Origin: Enterobacter cancerogenus
Lineage (GTDB): Bacteria; Pseudomonadota; Gammaproteobacteria; Enterobacterales; Enterobacteriaceae
DNA: 64,000 nt
Direction of reading: 5' to 3'
NCBI GenBank assembly: GCA_000773965.1
Contig: JRUP01000008.1
Location: 248,001 to 312,000 of the forward strand
Of this stretch, positions 17,050-26,239 are shown piece after piece. Numbering within the stretch: the stretch's first letter is position 1; every line of letters starts with the position of its first letter. Under the pieces are notes generated by a model, which ran no database searches, was not told the DNA's origin, and was given only the letters and a program-made list of their open reading frames with translations. A program made the position numbers and the translations under genes.

Positions 17050-17904
17050 ATGATTGCGATTACCGGTGCCACAGGCCAACTGGGCCGTTTGGTGATTAAC
17101 GAGTTACTGAAAAAAGTGCCTGCCAGCGAAGTGATTGCGGCAGTGCGTTCACCTGAGAAAGCAGACGATTTGAAAGCGCTGGGCGTGACGTTGCGCGCGG
17201 CGGATTACAGCAAGCCAGACACGCTGAAAAGCGCGTTCAGCGGCGTCGACAAACTGCTGCTGATCTCTTCCAGCGAAGTCGGCCAGCGTGAAGCGCAGCA
17301 CCAGGCGGTGATTGATGCGGCAAAAGCGGCGGGCGTGAAGTTTATCGCTTACACCAGCCTGTTGCATGCGGACACCACCACGCTGGGTCTGGGCGTCGAG
17401 CACCGCGCCACAGAAGCAATGCTTAAGGCCTCAGGCGTGCCCTATGCCCTGCTGCGTAATGGCTGGTACACCGAAAACTATGCCGCCAGCATTGCCCCAG
17501 CGCTGGCGCATCACGCCTTTATTGGCGCGGTCGGTGAAGGCCGCATCTCATCGGCCGCTCGCGTGGACTATGCCGCCGCCGCCGCTGAAGTGATCAGCCG
17601 TGACGATCAGGCTGGTAAAGTGTATGAACTGGCTGGCGATGAGAGTTATACGCTGGCCGAGTTCAGCGCCGAGATTGCTAAACAGTCTGGCGAGCAAGTG
17701 GATTACATCAATCTGCCCCCTGCTGAGTTTGAGGCAGCATTGAAAGGCGCCGGTTTACCGGATGCGTTGGCAGAACTGCTGGCGGACTCCGATGCCGGTG
17801 CCGCACAAGGCGGGCTGTTTGATGACAGCCGAGCGCTGAGCAAACTGATTGGTCGCCCGACCACGCCTTATGCCGAGGTGATTAAAGCCACACTGGCAAA
17901 ATAA
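17050..17904 (+). CDS. qorB: NAD(P)H:quinone oxidoreductase, NmrA-like (QorB/YtfG)
   Basis: A 284-residue atypical short-chain-dehydrogenase-like enzyme. The start MIAITGATGQLG is the nucleotide-binding glycine motif. LLISSSEVGQR, FIAYTSLLHAD, YALLRNGWYTENYAAS, KVYELAGDESYTL and GGLFDDSRALSKLIG match E. coli QorB nearly in order. QorB reduces quinones using NADPH in the cytoplasm. A GGAGAA ribosome site precedes the ATG. It is divergent from the YtfH-like regulator, as in E. coli. Confidence 0.95.
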   Translation: MIAITGATGQLGRLVINELLKKVPASEVIAAVRSPEKADDLKALGVTLRAADYSKPDTLKSAFSGVDKLLLISSSEVGQREAQHQAVIDAAKAAGVKFIAYTSLLHADTTTLGLGVEHRATEAMLKASGVPYALLRNGWYTENYAASIAPALAHHAFIGAVGEGRISSAARVDYAAAAAEVISRDDQAGKVYELAGDESYTLAEFSAEIAKQSGEQVDYINLPPAEFEAALKGAGLPDALAELLADSDAGAAQGGLFDDSRALSKLIGRPTTPYAEVIKATLAK

Positions 17905-17912
17905 TGCCTGTT

Positions 17913-17934
17913 CAGGCCAGCGAAAGCTGGCCTG
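17913..17934 (+). terminator. Terminator after qorB
   Basis: CAGGCCAGC (17913-17921) and GCTGGCCTG (17926-17934) form a perfect nine-pair stem capped by a GAAA tetraloop, nine bases past the stop. The T-tail is weak (ATTCCCG). Confidence 0.65.
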
Positions 17935-18152
17935 ATTCCCGTCTCGTATGCCACCAAATGATCAAAGCCAAACGCGGTATTTAAGCCAAATAATGGCGAT
18001 TTTCTTATTTACAGATAATTCTGTGCACTGATTTGAACCAGTATTTAAAACACTGCTTTCACTTCCTGAAATATAGCTTGTTGTAATCGCTGTAAATTCA
18101 CTAAAAAGCCGGATCAATCGACAAGATTTATTACGTTCATAGATATTTCGCA

Positions 18153-18183
18153 TTGTTGTCTCAGCTATTCAAAGCTCTATAAT
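18153..18183 (+). promoter_or_regulatory. Candidate treF promoter, possibly sigma-S type
   Basis: A perfect -10 box TATAAT (18178-18183) is preceded by C at the position favoured by sigma S. A TTGTTG near 18153-18158 would be a -35 box at a long 19-base spacing. E. coli treF is known to depend on RpoS, which this weak -35 and strong C-TATAAT would suit. Confidence 0.5.
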
Positions 18184-18221
18184 TTGTGCTTTGAGCAACC
18201 AGGCAATTTCAGGAGGCCGCT

Positions 18222-19880
18222 ATTAATACTAACCACCAGCAACGTCAAGCTTTCGGGGAACACGAAGCCCATGCTGATCTGGGGTATCAATACGATCCTC
18301 ACGAATTTATCCGCGAAGGCATGGAGGATTCCGAGCCGGAACCGGAGCTGATCCAGGGTCTGCCCGCGCCAGATGCGCTCACCCCTGCCGATCGCTACCT
18401 TGAACTGTTCGAGCACGTGCAGATGTCGCGCATATTTCCGGATGGAAAAACATTCCCGGACTGCGCGCCAAAATATGATCCGCTGGATATATTAATCCGC
18501 TATCGTCGCACTCGTCGCTCGGCCGAATTCGATCTCGAAAAATTCGTGCATGACCATTTTTATTTACCCCAGGTGAATGAAAGCTTTTATGTTTCCAATC
18601 CGGATAAATCGTTGACGGAACATATTGACGAGTTGTGGCCGGTGTTAACCAAAATGCCGCAACAGCATTTACCGCACTCATCGCTGCTGCCGCTGCCAAA
18701 ACCTTATGTGGTGCCAGGCGGGCGTTTTGGTGAGACCTATTATTGGGACTCCTATTTCAGCATGCTTGGCCTCGCAGATGCCGGGCGTGACGATCTGCTG
18801 CGCGATATGGCAGACAACTTCGCATGGCTGATCGATAACTACGGTCACGTGCCCAATGGCAATCGCACCTATTATCTCAGCCGCTCACAGCCGCCGGTGT
18901 TTGCCCTGATGGTGGAGCTGTTTGAAGAGGATGGGATTCGCGGTGCCAAACGTTATCTCGACCAGCTGATGAAAGAGTATCAGTTCTGGATGGATGGCGC
19001 GGGCGAGCTGATGCCACATCAGGCTTATCGCCACGTGGTGCGCATGCCCGATGGCTCGCTGCTCAACCGCTACTGGGATGACCGCGACACGCCGCGTGAT
19101 GAGTCGTGGATGGAAGACGTGGAAACCGCCAGCAAATCGAGCCGACCGGCTAATGAGGTGTACCGCGATTTGCGCGCCGGTGCCGCATCGGGCTGGGATT
19201 ACTCCTCGCGCTGGTTGCGCGATCCACAGCGTCTGGCCAGTATTCGCACTACCCAGTTTATCCCTGTGGACCTGAATGCGTTTCTCTACAAGCTGGAGCT
19301 GATGATTTCCACCCTGTCGCATGCTAAAGGCGAAGAGCTAACGGCGCTGGCGTGGCAGAAAAAAGCCGATACGCGTAAGCAGGCGATTCATCGTTATCTG
19401 TGGGATGACACCGCAGGCGTGTACCGTGATTACAACTGGCGCGACGAACGCTTTGGTGCCTTCACGGCAGCGGCTGTGGTGCCGCTGTTCCTCGGCCTGG
19501 CCACGCCGGAGCAGGCACATCTGCAGGCGGTGGCGCTGCGCCAGTTGCTGCTGACGCAGGGCGGTCTGGTGACATCGATGGTAGAGAGCGGTGAACAGTG
19601 GGATAAACCCAACGGCTGGGCACCATTACAATGGATGGCGGTAGTGGGTCTGAATCACTACGGCGAAGAGACGCTGGCGACAGAGATTGCCGTTAACTGG
19701 CTGACCACGGTGAAGAACTTCTATTCGCTGCATCACAAGCTGGTGGAGAAGTACGACATCAGCGGCGATCGCGCCCGTCCGGGTGGCGGCGGTGAATATC
19801 CACTGCAGGATGGATTTGGCTGGACCAACGGTGTGACTCGCAGGCTAATGTCGATGTACGGACATCTGCTGGCGGATTAA
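18222..19880 (+). CDS. treF: Cytoplasmic alpha,alpha-trehalase TreF, apparent AUU start
   Basis: A glycoside hydrolase family 37 enzyme that splits trehalose into two glucoses in the cytoplasm. Both family signatures are present ([15 protein letters not shown] and [13 protein letters not shown]), as are [23 protein letters not shown] and the [18 protein letters not shown] end. The first ATG in frame is at 18321, but E. coli-like sequence continues upstream of it ([12 protein letters not shown], like DLCYELDPYEL). No ATG, GTG or TTG lies in that extension; the only start with a ribosome site is ATT at 18222, five bases after AGGAGG. With it the protein is 552 residues, close to E. coli TreF (549). 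A strong terminator follows. Confidence 0.93.
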   Translation: MNTNHQQRQAFGEHEAHADLGYQYDPHEFIREGMEDSEPEPELIQGLPAPDALTPADRYLELFEHVQMSRIFPDGKTFPDCAPKYDPLDILIRYRRTRRSAEFDLEKFVHDHFYLPQVNESFYVSNPDKSLTEHIDELWPVLTKMPQQHLPHSSLLPLPKPYVVPGGRFGETYYWDSYFSMLGLADAGRDDLLRDMADNFAWLIDNYGHVPNGNRTYYLSRSQPPVFALMVELFEEDGIRGAKRYLDQLMKEYQFWMDGAGELMPHQAYRHVVRMPDGSLLNRYWDDRDTPRDESWMEDVETASKSSRPANEVYRDLRAGAASGWDYSSRWLRDPQRLASIRTTQFIPVDLNAFLYKLELMISTLSHAKGEELTALAWQKKADTRKQAIHRYLWDDTAGVYRDYNWRDERFGAFTAAAVVPLFLGLATPEQAHLQAVALRQLLLTQGGLVTSMVESGEQWDKPNGWAPLQWMAVVGLNHYGEETLATEIAVNWLTTVKNFYSLHHKLVEKYDISGDRARPGGGGEYPLQDGFGWTNGVTRRLMSMYGHLLAD

Positions 19881-19885
19881 AACAG

Positions 19886-19908
19886 AAAGGGCGCATCAGG
19901 CGCCCTTT
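19886..19908 (+). terminator. Intrinsic terminator of treF
   Basis: AAAGGGCGC (19886-19894) and GCGCCCTTT (19900-19908) form nine perfect pairs with a five-base loop, then ATTCTCTCT, six bases after the stop. Confidence 0.8.
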
Positions 19909-20012
19909 ATTCTCTCTAATCGTTTTCAACGTCACGCAATCTATTACGCATCTGAAGGCAGCAATACTGCTGCCAGACAGCGTCATTAATCGCGGCGCAT
20001 CGAAACCGGTAG

Positions 20013-20837
20013 TTATTTATTTCCCTGCAAGAACGCCAGTAAGTCGTCGTTCAACTGATCCTGATGCGTCACTGCAAAACCGTGCGGGCCGTTTTCATAC
20101 AATTTCAGCTCCGATCCTTCGATCATCTCGTGTACCAGCTTACCGGTGGCTTCAAAGGGTACGATCTGATCGTTGCTGCCGTGGATCACCAGCGTCGGCA
20201 CATCCACTTTGGCGATATCGGCGCGAAAATCGGTTTCCGCAAAAGCCGTGACACAATCGATTGTGCCTTTCAGTGAGGCCAGCAGCGCGATATTCAGCGT
20301 CTGCGTCATCACGCCATCTGAAATAGTCTGTCCGGCATTGGCACCATAAAACGGCGTGGCGAAGTCTTTGATAAACTGCGCCCGGTCTTTACGCAAGCCG
20401 TCTTTGATACCATCAAACACTGCTTTTTCAACACCTTCCGGATGATCATCGGTCTTACCGAAGATGGGCGTCACCGCGCCCAGCAGCACCAGCCCTTTCA
20501 CTTTCGCCGTACCGTAGCGACCAATATAACGAGAGACATCACCGCCGCCCATTGAGAAGCCCACCAGCGTGATGTCGTCCAGTTGCAGATGCTCAATCAG
20601 CGCATGGATATCATCGGCGAAGGTATCGTAATCATAACCTTCCCACGGCTGCTCAGAGCGACCAAAGCCGCGACGGTCAAATGCAATCGCACGATAGCCG
20701 CGTTCGGCGAGGAAATTTAGCTGGCTATCCCACATATCGGCATCCAGCGGCCAGCCGTGGCTGAACAGCACGGGCTGACCTTTGCCCCAGTCTTTGTAAT
20801 ACAGGTTAACGCCGTCTTTTGTTTTGAATGTGCTCAT
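20013..20837 (-). CDS. Alpha/beta hydrolase, non-haem chloroperoxidase/arylesterase type
   Basis: A 274-residue alpha/beta hydrolase of the cofactor-free haloperoxidase group. The catalytic triad is visible: Ser in VGFSMGGGDVSRY, Asp in HGSNDQIVPFE and His in NGPHGFAVTHQ. The oxyanion segment LFSHGWPLDADMW and AFDRRGFGRS are also typical. No signal peptide is seen. Such enzymes are esterases, with perhydrolase activity as a side reaction; the natural substrate is unknown. It is divergent from the MFS gene across a 214-base gap that carries a long inverted repeat. Confidence 0.9.
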   Translation of the reverse strand: MSTFKTKDGVNLYYKDWGKGQPVLFSHGWPLDADMWDSQLNFLAERGYRAIAFDRRGFGRSEQPWEGYDYDTFADDIHALIEHLQLDDITLVGFSMGGGDVSRYIGRYGTAKVKGLVLLGAVTPIFGKTDDHPEGVEKAVFDGIKDGLRKDRAQFIKDFATPFYGANAGQTISDGVMTQTLNIALLASLKGTIDCVTAFAETDFRADIAKVDVPTLVIHGSNDQIVPFEATGKLVHEMIEGSELKLYENGPHGFAVTHQDQLNDDLLAFLQGNK

Positions 20838-20923
20838 GTTTTTTGCTCCGTTAAGTGAGTGATGTTGTGTCTGCCAATCAAACTACATTCGGTTGCTGCA
20901 AAAACCTAAAGCAGAGATTTTGA

Positions 20924-20979
20924 CAACTTGTTCAAAGATTTTTGCCCTGCAAAGCTGTCAAAAAAGCCTGAACAAGTTG
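20924..20979. repeat. Inverted repeat in a divergent promoter
   Basis: CAACTTGTTCA (20924-20934) and TGAACAAGTTG (20969-20979) are perfect 11-base inverted copies with 34 bases between them. Each copy is near-symmetric itself, so this could be two binding sites for one regulator about four helical turns apart. A TTGACA box overlaps the left arm (20920-20925). Confidence 0.55.
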
Positions 20980-21051
20980 GCCGATTTTTTCCGCTATCAA
21001 GCGTCTGGCGGGATTCGTAAGGTGCATACATCGCACATTTACAGGAACACG

Positions 21052-22644
21052 ATGATGAGCCAGCAAAACCCAACAACGCCACGCGGCGGTGCTTTTTCTC
21101 CCTTCGCCTACGGGCTGTTCGCCCTGATCTGGACCGCCTCGGTACTCGGCAACACCGGCAGCTTTATCCGCGACGTCGCCAGCGCCTGGTTAGTCACCGG
21201 CTTATCCGATAACCCGACCGCCGTGGCGTTGATGCAAACCGCTGCCACCCTGCCGGTGTTTCTGTTGGCACTGCCAGCGGGCGTGCTCTCCGATATCGTC
21301 GATCGCCGCCGTCTGCTGATCGTGGTGCAGATTCTGATGGCCAGCGTCAGCGGCACTCTGCTGGTGCTGTCGCACCATCACTGGCTCACCGTAGAGTGGC
21401 TGATCGGCCTGACCTTTGTCGGTGGCATTGGTGCCGCGCTGTTTGGCCCGGCCTGGCAGGCGATTGTCCCTGAACTGGTGCCGCGTCATGAACTGAAAAA
21501 CGCCGTAGCGCTTAACTCGCTGGGCATCAATATTGCCCGCGCTATCGGTCCTGCCACTGGCGGTTTGCTGCTGGCAAGTTTAGGCGCCATGGCGGCCTAC
21601 GGTGCCGATGTGGCGAGTTATTTTTTCGTTATTGCTGCCCTGCTGTACTGGAAACGTCCGGCGAAAGCCAAAACCGAACTCAACGAACACTTCTTTGGTG
21701 CCTTCCGCGCGGGCCTGCGCTATGTCAAAGCCAGCCGTGAACTGCATCGCGTGTTATTCCGCGCTGCGATGTATTTCGCCTTTGCCAGTGCCATCTGGGC
21801 GCTGCTGCCGCTGGTAGCGCGCACCATGCTGCACGGCACCGCCGGCTTTTACGGCTTGCTGCTGGGCGCAGTGGGCGGCGGTGCGATTGCCGGTGCGCTG
21901 CTATTGCCGCGTCTGCGCAGCAAACTCAGTAACGATGGATTGATGCTGCTCTCAGCGGTGCTAAGCGCACTGGTGATGCTGGCCCTGGCGATGAGCCCGC
22001 CGCAGTGGCTGGCGCTGCTGTTGATGCTGGTGCTGGGCGTCGGCTGGATTATTGCACTGACCACCTTGAACGGCGTAGCGCAGGCGGTGCTGCCGGATTG
22101 GGTGCGCGGTCGCGGTCTGGCGGTGTATCTGATGGTGTTTAACGGCACATTGGCCGGTGGCAGTCTGGCGTGGGGTTTAATCGCGCAACAGCTCGGTCTG
22201 GCTACCACGCTGATGGTTGCCGGGGCCGGTCTGGTGATCACTGGCGCACTGCTGAAACGTCTGGCACTGCCTGCGGGTGAAGCCGATCTGCAACCCGCGG
22301 AGCATTGGGCCATGCCGGTGGTGCACGACGATGTCGATGTGCGTCATGGTCCGGTGTTGATTCAGATTCGCTACCGCGTGCCGCAGGAAGATCGCGCCGC
22401 ATTCAAAAAGGCGATTCACAAGCTGGCGCAGTCACGTCGTCGCGATGGCGCCTATTCATGGGGACTCATGGAGCAAACCGACGATCCAACTGCATTGCTG
22501 GAGTGGTTTATGGTGGAGTCCTGGCAGGAGCATATGCGTCAGCACCAGCGTGTGTCGCACGCCGATGCCGAACTTCAGCAGGCCGTTCTGCAATATCATC
22601 AGGGTGAAGAAGCCCCGCAGGTCAGTCATCACATTGCGATATAA
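21052..22644 (+). CDS. MFS transporter (EntS/MFS_3-like) with C-terminal ABM-like domain
   Basis: A 530-residue protein. The first 410 residues form a 12-helix MFS permease with IRDVASAWLVTGLSDNPTAV, LPAGVLSDIVDRRRLL and a FGPAWQAIVPELVPRHELKN loop, typical of the MFS_3 group that includes the enterobactin exporter EntS. The last 110 residues (GPVLIQIRYRVPQEDRAAFK onward) are soluble and look like an antibiotic-biosynthesis-monooxygenase-like ferredoxin fold. AGGA precedes a double ATG at 21052 and 21055; the first is chosen on spacing. The exported molecule is unknown. Confidence 0.87.
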   Translation: MMSQQNPTTPRGGAFSPFAYGLFALIWTASVLGNTGSFIRDVASAWLVTGLSDNPTAVALMQTAATLPVFLLALPAGVLSDIVDRRRLLIVVQILMASVSGTLLVLSHHHWLTVEWLIGLTFVGGIGAALFGPAWQAIVPELVPRHELKNAVALNSLGINIARAIGPATGGLLLASLGAMAAYGADVASYFFVIAALLYWKRPAKAKTELNEHFFGAFRAGLRYVKASRELHRVLFRAAMYFAFASAIWALLPLVARTMLHGTAGFYGLLLGAVGGGAIAGALLLPRLRSKLSNDGLMLLSAVLSALVMLALAMSPPQWLALLLMLVLGVGWIIALTTLNGVAQAVLPDWVRGRGLAVYLMVFNGTLAGGSLAWGLIAQQLGLATTLMVAGAGLVITGALLKRLALPAGEADLQPAEHWAMPVVHDDVDVRHGPVLIQIRYRVPQEDRAAFKKAIHKLAQSRRRDGAYSWGLMEQTDDPTALLEWFMVESWQEHMRQHQRVSHADAELQQAVLQYHQGEEAPQVSHHIAI

Positions 22645-22650
22645 CAGCCT

Positions 22651-23559
22651 TTACGCGGGAGAATAAATCTCCTGCAATCCAGGAAGCGTGAGCAGGTGCT
22701 CACGCCACCAGGTTGCCGCATTGCCGGTCGCGGATTCATTCCACGCCATATACGCCATATCGCGGCGGCATTCGCTATCCAGCTGGCGCGCCACCAGCGC
22801 GCCACTCTCCAGATGCGGCCTCGCCAGGTATAACGGCAGGTAACCACAGCCCAAGCCATCCAGTTGCGCCTGCAGTTTCGCCGGGAAATCATGCACGCTC
22901 AGCGTCTTCTGCTCATCCAGCACACGTAAATCGATACCTGCACCGTGACGAGACGAGTCATGGACCGTCACCGCGCGGTACTGACGAATCTGCTCGCGCA
23001 GCAGTGGTTCAGGTGCGGAAGCGAGAGGATGCTCCGGTGCGACAGCAAACACATAATCCAGCCAGCCGAGCGGCTGGCAGACAATCTCTTTGCGCGTGGC
23101 GGGTTCCTGCACCGCGCCAAAGACAATGTCCGCTTCGCCATAGTTAAGCGCTTCCCAGCAGCCAGCCAGCACGTCCTGGCGGAATTGCAGCTGAGTATGC
23201 GGATGCTCCTGATAAAACTGATCGATTAACGGGGTCAGAATGCGAAACGGCAGCGATGCATCGACGCTGATCACCAACTGGCTTTCCCAGCCGCTTTCGA
23301 CGTAGCGCGCCTGTTGCTCTAACTCATTCACCGCGCGCAGCAGGGTGCGTCCTTTTTCCAGCATCAAACGCCCGGTCGGGGTAAAGGTGGCGCGATGTCC
23401 AGAGCGATCCAACAGCGTAATCTTAAGATCGCTCTCCATCTTCTGCACGGTGTAGCTCAACGCCGACGCGGTTTTAAACAAGCGCGCAGCCGCGGCGGCA
23501 AAGGTGCCGTGGCGATCCAACGCATCCAAAATCAGCAGCGCCTCAAGGTTTAAACGCAT
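22651..23559 (-). CDS. LysR-family transcriptional regulator
   Basis: A 302-residue LysR protein: HTH in residues 1-60 (FAAAAARLFKTASALSYTVQ), linker helix, then a periplasmic-binding-like effector domain (VISVDASLPFRILTPLIDQF). The start at 23559 is supported by GGGGAGG eight bases upstream. It is divergent from the ABM-domain and amidohydrolase genes, the classic LysR layout, so it is their likely activator. It ends six bases from the convergent MFS gene. Confidence 0.93.
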   Translation of the reverse strand: MRLNLEALLILDALDRHGTFAAAAARLFKTASALSYTVQKMESDLKITLLDRSGHRATFTPTGRLMLEKGRTLLRAVNELEQQARYVESGWESQLVISVDASLPFRILTPLIDQFYQEHPHTQLQFRQDVLAGCWEALNYGEADIVFGAVQEPATRKEIVCQPLGWLDYVFAVAPEHPLASAPEPLLREQIRQYRAVTVHDSSRHGAGIDLRVLDEQKTLSVHDFPAKLQAQLDGLGCGYLPLYLARPHLESGALVARQLDSECRRDMAYMAWNESATGNAATWWREHLLTLPGLQEIYSPA

Positions 23560-23688
23560 ACCCCATGCCTCCCCAAAAATTGTTGAACAACAACCCAAAA
23601 TCTATCCGTTATCAATAAACGCTCTCATTTCGTATTTTTTTACTCAACGACGCAAGCACTTTCACCAGCGGAAACTCAGGAACTTACG

Positions 23689-24249
23689 ATGAATTACTCA
23701 CAACAAGCCAACCATGTGACGCTGGTGATTACCCACAGCATCCTGCCAGAACAGCAGGCCCATTATGAGCAGTGGCTCGACACCATCATGCCGCAAGCCG
23801 CGAGCTTTCCTGGCCATCTTGGCGTCAACGTGCTGCGCCCGGTGCACGGCGACAATGCTTACACCGTGCTGATTCGTTTTACCGGACTGGATGAGCTGTA
23901 CGCCTGGCTGAAATCGGATCAGCGCAAAACGTTAATCCAGAACCTGCCAACGATGCTGGCACAACCAGAACATATTGAGGTGCGCCCTGGCGCCGCGTTC
24001 TGGTTTACCCCGACGCAAAAAGGCCAGGTCAAACCGGCGAAATGGAAACAATACTTACTGACGCTGGGGGTGATTTTTCCCTCTACCAACCTGGTGCCGT
24101 GGTTCTGGAATCAGGTGTTGCCCGCCGCGCACGGCACGCTGTGGGGCCACTTACTGAATGATGCCAGCGTGGTGGCACTGGTGGTGTTCCTATGGATGCC
24201 GATCGTTACCCGTGTTTTAAAACAGTGGCTTATTGGCCGCAACGCGTAA
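23689..24249 (+). CDS. ABM-domain protein with C-terminal membrane segments
   Basis: A 186-residue protein with an antibiotic-biosynthesis-monooxygenase-type domain in residues about 8-105 (VTLVITHSILPEQQAHYEQW, GHLGVNVLRPVHGDNAYTVL) and two hydrophobic segments after residue 120 (YLLTLGVIFPSTNLVPWFW and ASVVALVVFLWMPIVTRVL). ABM domains are small dimeric folds seen in haem-degrading and quinone-forming oxygenases, often of unknown use. AGGA precedes the ATG. It is 16 bases upstream of the amidohydrolase gene, so the two form an operon. Confidence 0.82.
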   Translation: MNYSQQANHVTLVITHSILPEQQAHYEQWLDTIMPQAASFPGHLGVNVLRPVHGDNAYTVLIRFTGLDELYAWLKSDQRKTLIQNLPTMLAQPEHIEVRPGAAFWFTPTQKGQVKPAKWKQYLLTLGVIFPSTNLVPWFWNQVLPAAHGTLWGHLLNDASVVALVVFLWMPIVTRVLKQWLIGRNA

Positions 24250-24265
24250 TCTAACTGGAGAAGAG

Positions 24266-26137
24266 ATGATGACAACGGCCTCACTGATTTTTACTAACGG
24301 CAAATTCCACACAGTGGATCGCGCCAACCCGTTAGCCACTGCGGTGGCGATCAAAGACGGCAAGTTTCTCGCGGTAGGCAGCGAAGCGGAAGTGATGAGC
24401 TTCGCAGGCAAAGATACGCAGATTATTGATGCCAAAGGTCACACCGGTATTCCCGGCCTTAACGACTCGCACCTGCACCTGATTCGCGGTGGCCTTAACT
24501 ACAACCTTGAACTGCGCTGGGAAGGCGTACCGTCACTGGCCGATGCATTGCGCATGCTGCGTGAACAGGCCTTGCGCACACCTTCACCGCAGTGGGTGCG
24601 CGTCGTTGGCGGCTGGAGTGAATTCCAGTTTGCTGAACGCCGCATGCCGACGCTGGATGAGATCAACGCCGCCGCGCCGGATACGCCAGTGTTCATCCTG
24701 CACCTGTATGACCGTGCCCTGCTGAACCGCGCTGCGCTACGTGTGGTCGGTTACACCAAAGACACGCCGAACCCACCAGGCGGAGAAATCCAGCGCGACA
24801 GCAATGGTAATCCCACCGGTATGTTGATTGCGCGTCCTAATGCCATGCTGCTGTACGCCACGCTGGCGAAAGGACCGAAGCTGCCGCTGGAGCAGCAGGT
24901 TAACTCCACACGTCAGTTTATGCGCGAGCTGAATCGCCTCGGCCTAACCAGCGCCATTGATGCGGGTGGCGGCTTCCAGAACTATCCTGATGATTACGAT
25001 GTGATTTCCGAGCTGCACGCCAAAAAGCAGCTGACGGTGCGCATCGCCTACAACCTGTTTACCCAGCGTCCCGGCCATGAACTGGAAGATTTCGAGAAGT
25101 GGACCGATATGCTGAAGCCGGGCCAGGGCACCGATTTCCTGCGGCACAACGGTGCGGGCGAGATGCTGGTGTTCTCGGCGGCAGATTTCGAAGACTTCCT
25201 CGAACCACGTCCCGATCTGGCACCGGGTATGGAAGATGAGCTGGAGCGCGTGGTGCGTCATCTGGTGGAGCATCGCTGGCCGTTCCGCTTGCATGCCACC
25301 TATAACGAATCGATCAGCCGCATGCTGGATGTGTTCGAAAAGGTAAACCGCGATATTCCGTTTAACGGCCTGCACTGGTTCTTTGACCACGCCGAAACCA
25401 TCACCGAAGCCAACATTGAGCGCGTCAAAGCGTTGGGCGGCGGGCTGGCAGTGCAGCATCGTATGGCGTTCCAGGGCGAATACTTTGTCGATCGCTACGG
25501 CAAAGAAGCCGCTAAACAGACACCGCCGGTAGCACGCATGTTGGATGCAGGCGTGCCGGTCGGTTTGGGCACCGATGCCACGCGCGTCGCCAGCTACAAT
25601 CCATGGACTGCGCTTTACTGGCTGGTCTCCGGCCGCACCGTCGGCGGCATGCAGTTGTACGATGACAATGCGCGAATTGACCGCGAAACCGCGCTGATGC
25701 TGTGGACCAAAGGCAGCGCCTGGTTCTCCAGCGAGCAGAATGCCAAAGGGGAAATCAAAGTCGGTCAGTTGGCGGATCTGGTGCTGCTGTCGAAAGATTT
25801 CTTTAGCGTGCCGGAAGAGGAGATTAAAGGGATTGAATCCGTGTTGACGCTGGTCGATGGCGAAGTGGTGTATGCCGCAGGCGGCTTCACGCCGCTGTCA
25901 CCGCCACCGGTGCCGGTGTTGCCAGAGTGGTCTCCGGTGGTCACCGTGCCGGGCCACTACCGTAGCGCGCCACCGCAAGCCAGTGGTCGTGCGGCGATGA
26001 TGCCGAAAGTGCACCAGTGCAGCGGCCCTTGTGGGGTACACAGCCACTCGCACGATGTGGCACGCCAGTCTTCGGTGCCGGTGTCGGATAACCATGCCTT
26101 CTGGGGTGCGCTGGGCTGTTCGTGCTTCGCGTTTTGA
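24266..26137 (+). CDS. Metal-dependent amidohydrolase, YtcJ-like (Amidohydro_3)
   Basis: A 623-residue amidohydrolase-superfamily enzyme. The beta-barrel metal ligands are visible: His69 and His71 in GLNDSHLHLIRGG, a His in FRLHATYNES, a His in WFFDHAETI and Asp in GLGTDATR. The C-terminal beta-sandwich (KVGQLADLVLLSKDF) is typical. After that come about 80 extra residues rich in Pro, His and Cys, with CSGPCGVHSHSHD and CSCF. GGAG precedes a double ATG; 24266 is chosen on spacing. No signal peptide. The substrate is likely an amide, carbamate or cyclic amide and is unknown. Confidence 0.88.
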   Translation: MMTTASLIFTNGKFHTVDRANPLATAVAIKDGKFLAVGSEAEVMSFAGKDTQIIDAKGHTGIPGLNDSHLHLIRGGLNYNLELRWEGVPSLADALRMLREQALRTPSPQWVRVVGGWSEFQFAERRMPTLDEINAAAPDTPVFILHLYDRALLNRAALRVVGYTKDTPNPPGGEIQRDSNGNPTGMLIARPNAMLLYATLAKGPKLPLEQQVNSTRQFMRELNRLGLTSAIDAGGGFQNYPDDYDVISELHAKKQLTVRIAYNLFTQRPGHELEDFEKWTDMLKPGQGTDFLRHNGAGEMLVFSAADFEDFLEPRPDLAPGMEDELERVVRHLVEHRWPFRLHATYNESISRMLDVFEKVNRDIPFNGLHWFFDHAETITEANIERVKALGGGLAVQHRMAFQGEYFVDRYGKEAAKQTPPVARMLDAGVPVGLGTDATRVASYNPWTALYWLVSGRTVGGMQLYDDNARIDRETALMLWTKGSAWFSSEQNAKGEIKVGQLADLVLLSKDFFSVPEEEIKGIESVLTLVDGEVVYAAGGFTPLSPPPVPVLPEWSPVVTVPGHYRSAPPQASGRAAMMPKVHQCSGPCGVHSHSHDVARQSSVPVSDNHAFWGALGCSCFAF

Positions 26138-26154
26138 GTTAAAGGCGGTTTATG

Positions 26155-26178
26155 GCCCTCTCCTGGTGAGAGGGCTTT
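26155..26178 (+). terminator. Terminator after the amidohydrolase gene
   Basis: GCCCTCTC (26155-26162) and GAGAGGGC (26168-26175) form eight perfect pairs around CTGGT, followed by TTT, 17 bases past the stop. Confidence 0.7.
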
Positions 26179-26239
26179 GCTGCAAATGGGGACACAGACT
26201 TTGGCGGTGGCGCGGGTCTGTTTCCACAATCGCAAAGGA

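Larger units (their letters stand above)
17905..18221. other. Intergenic region between qorB and treF
   Basis: It holds the qorB terminator at its left end and a treF promoter at its right end. In between (17940-18150) it is AT-rich with no supported gene; a 63-codon reverse frame has no ribosome site or recognisable motif. Confidence 0.5.

Noticed and set aside
17962..18153. 63-codon reverse frame in front of treF
   Set aside because: No ribosome site, no recognisable motif, and it overlaps the probable treF promoter.
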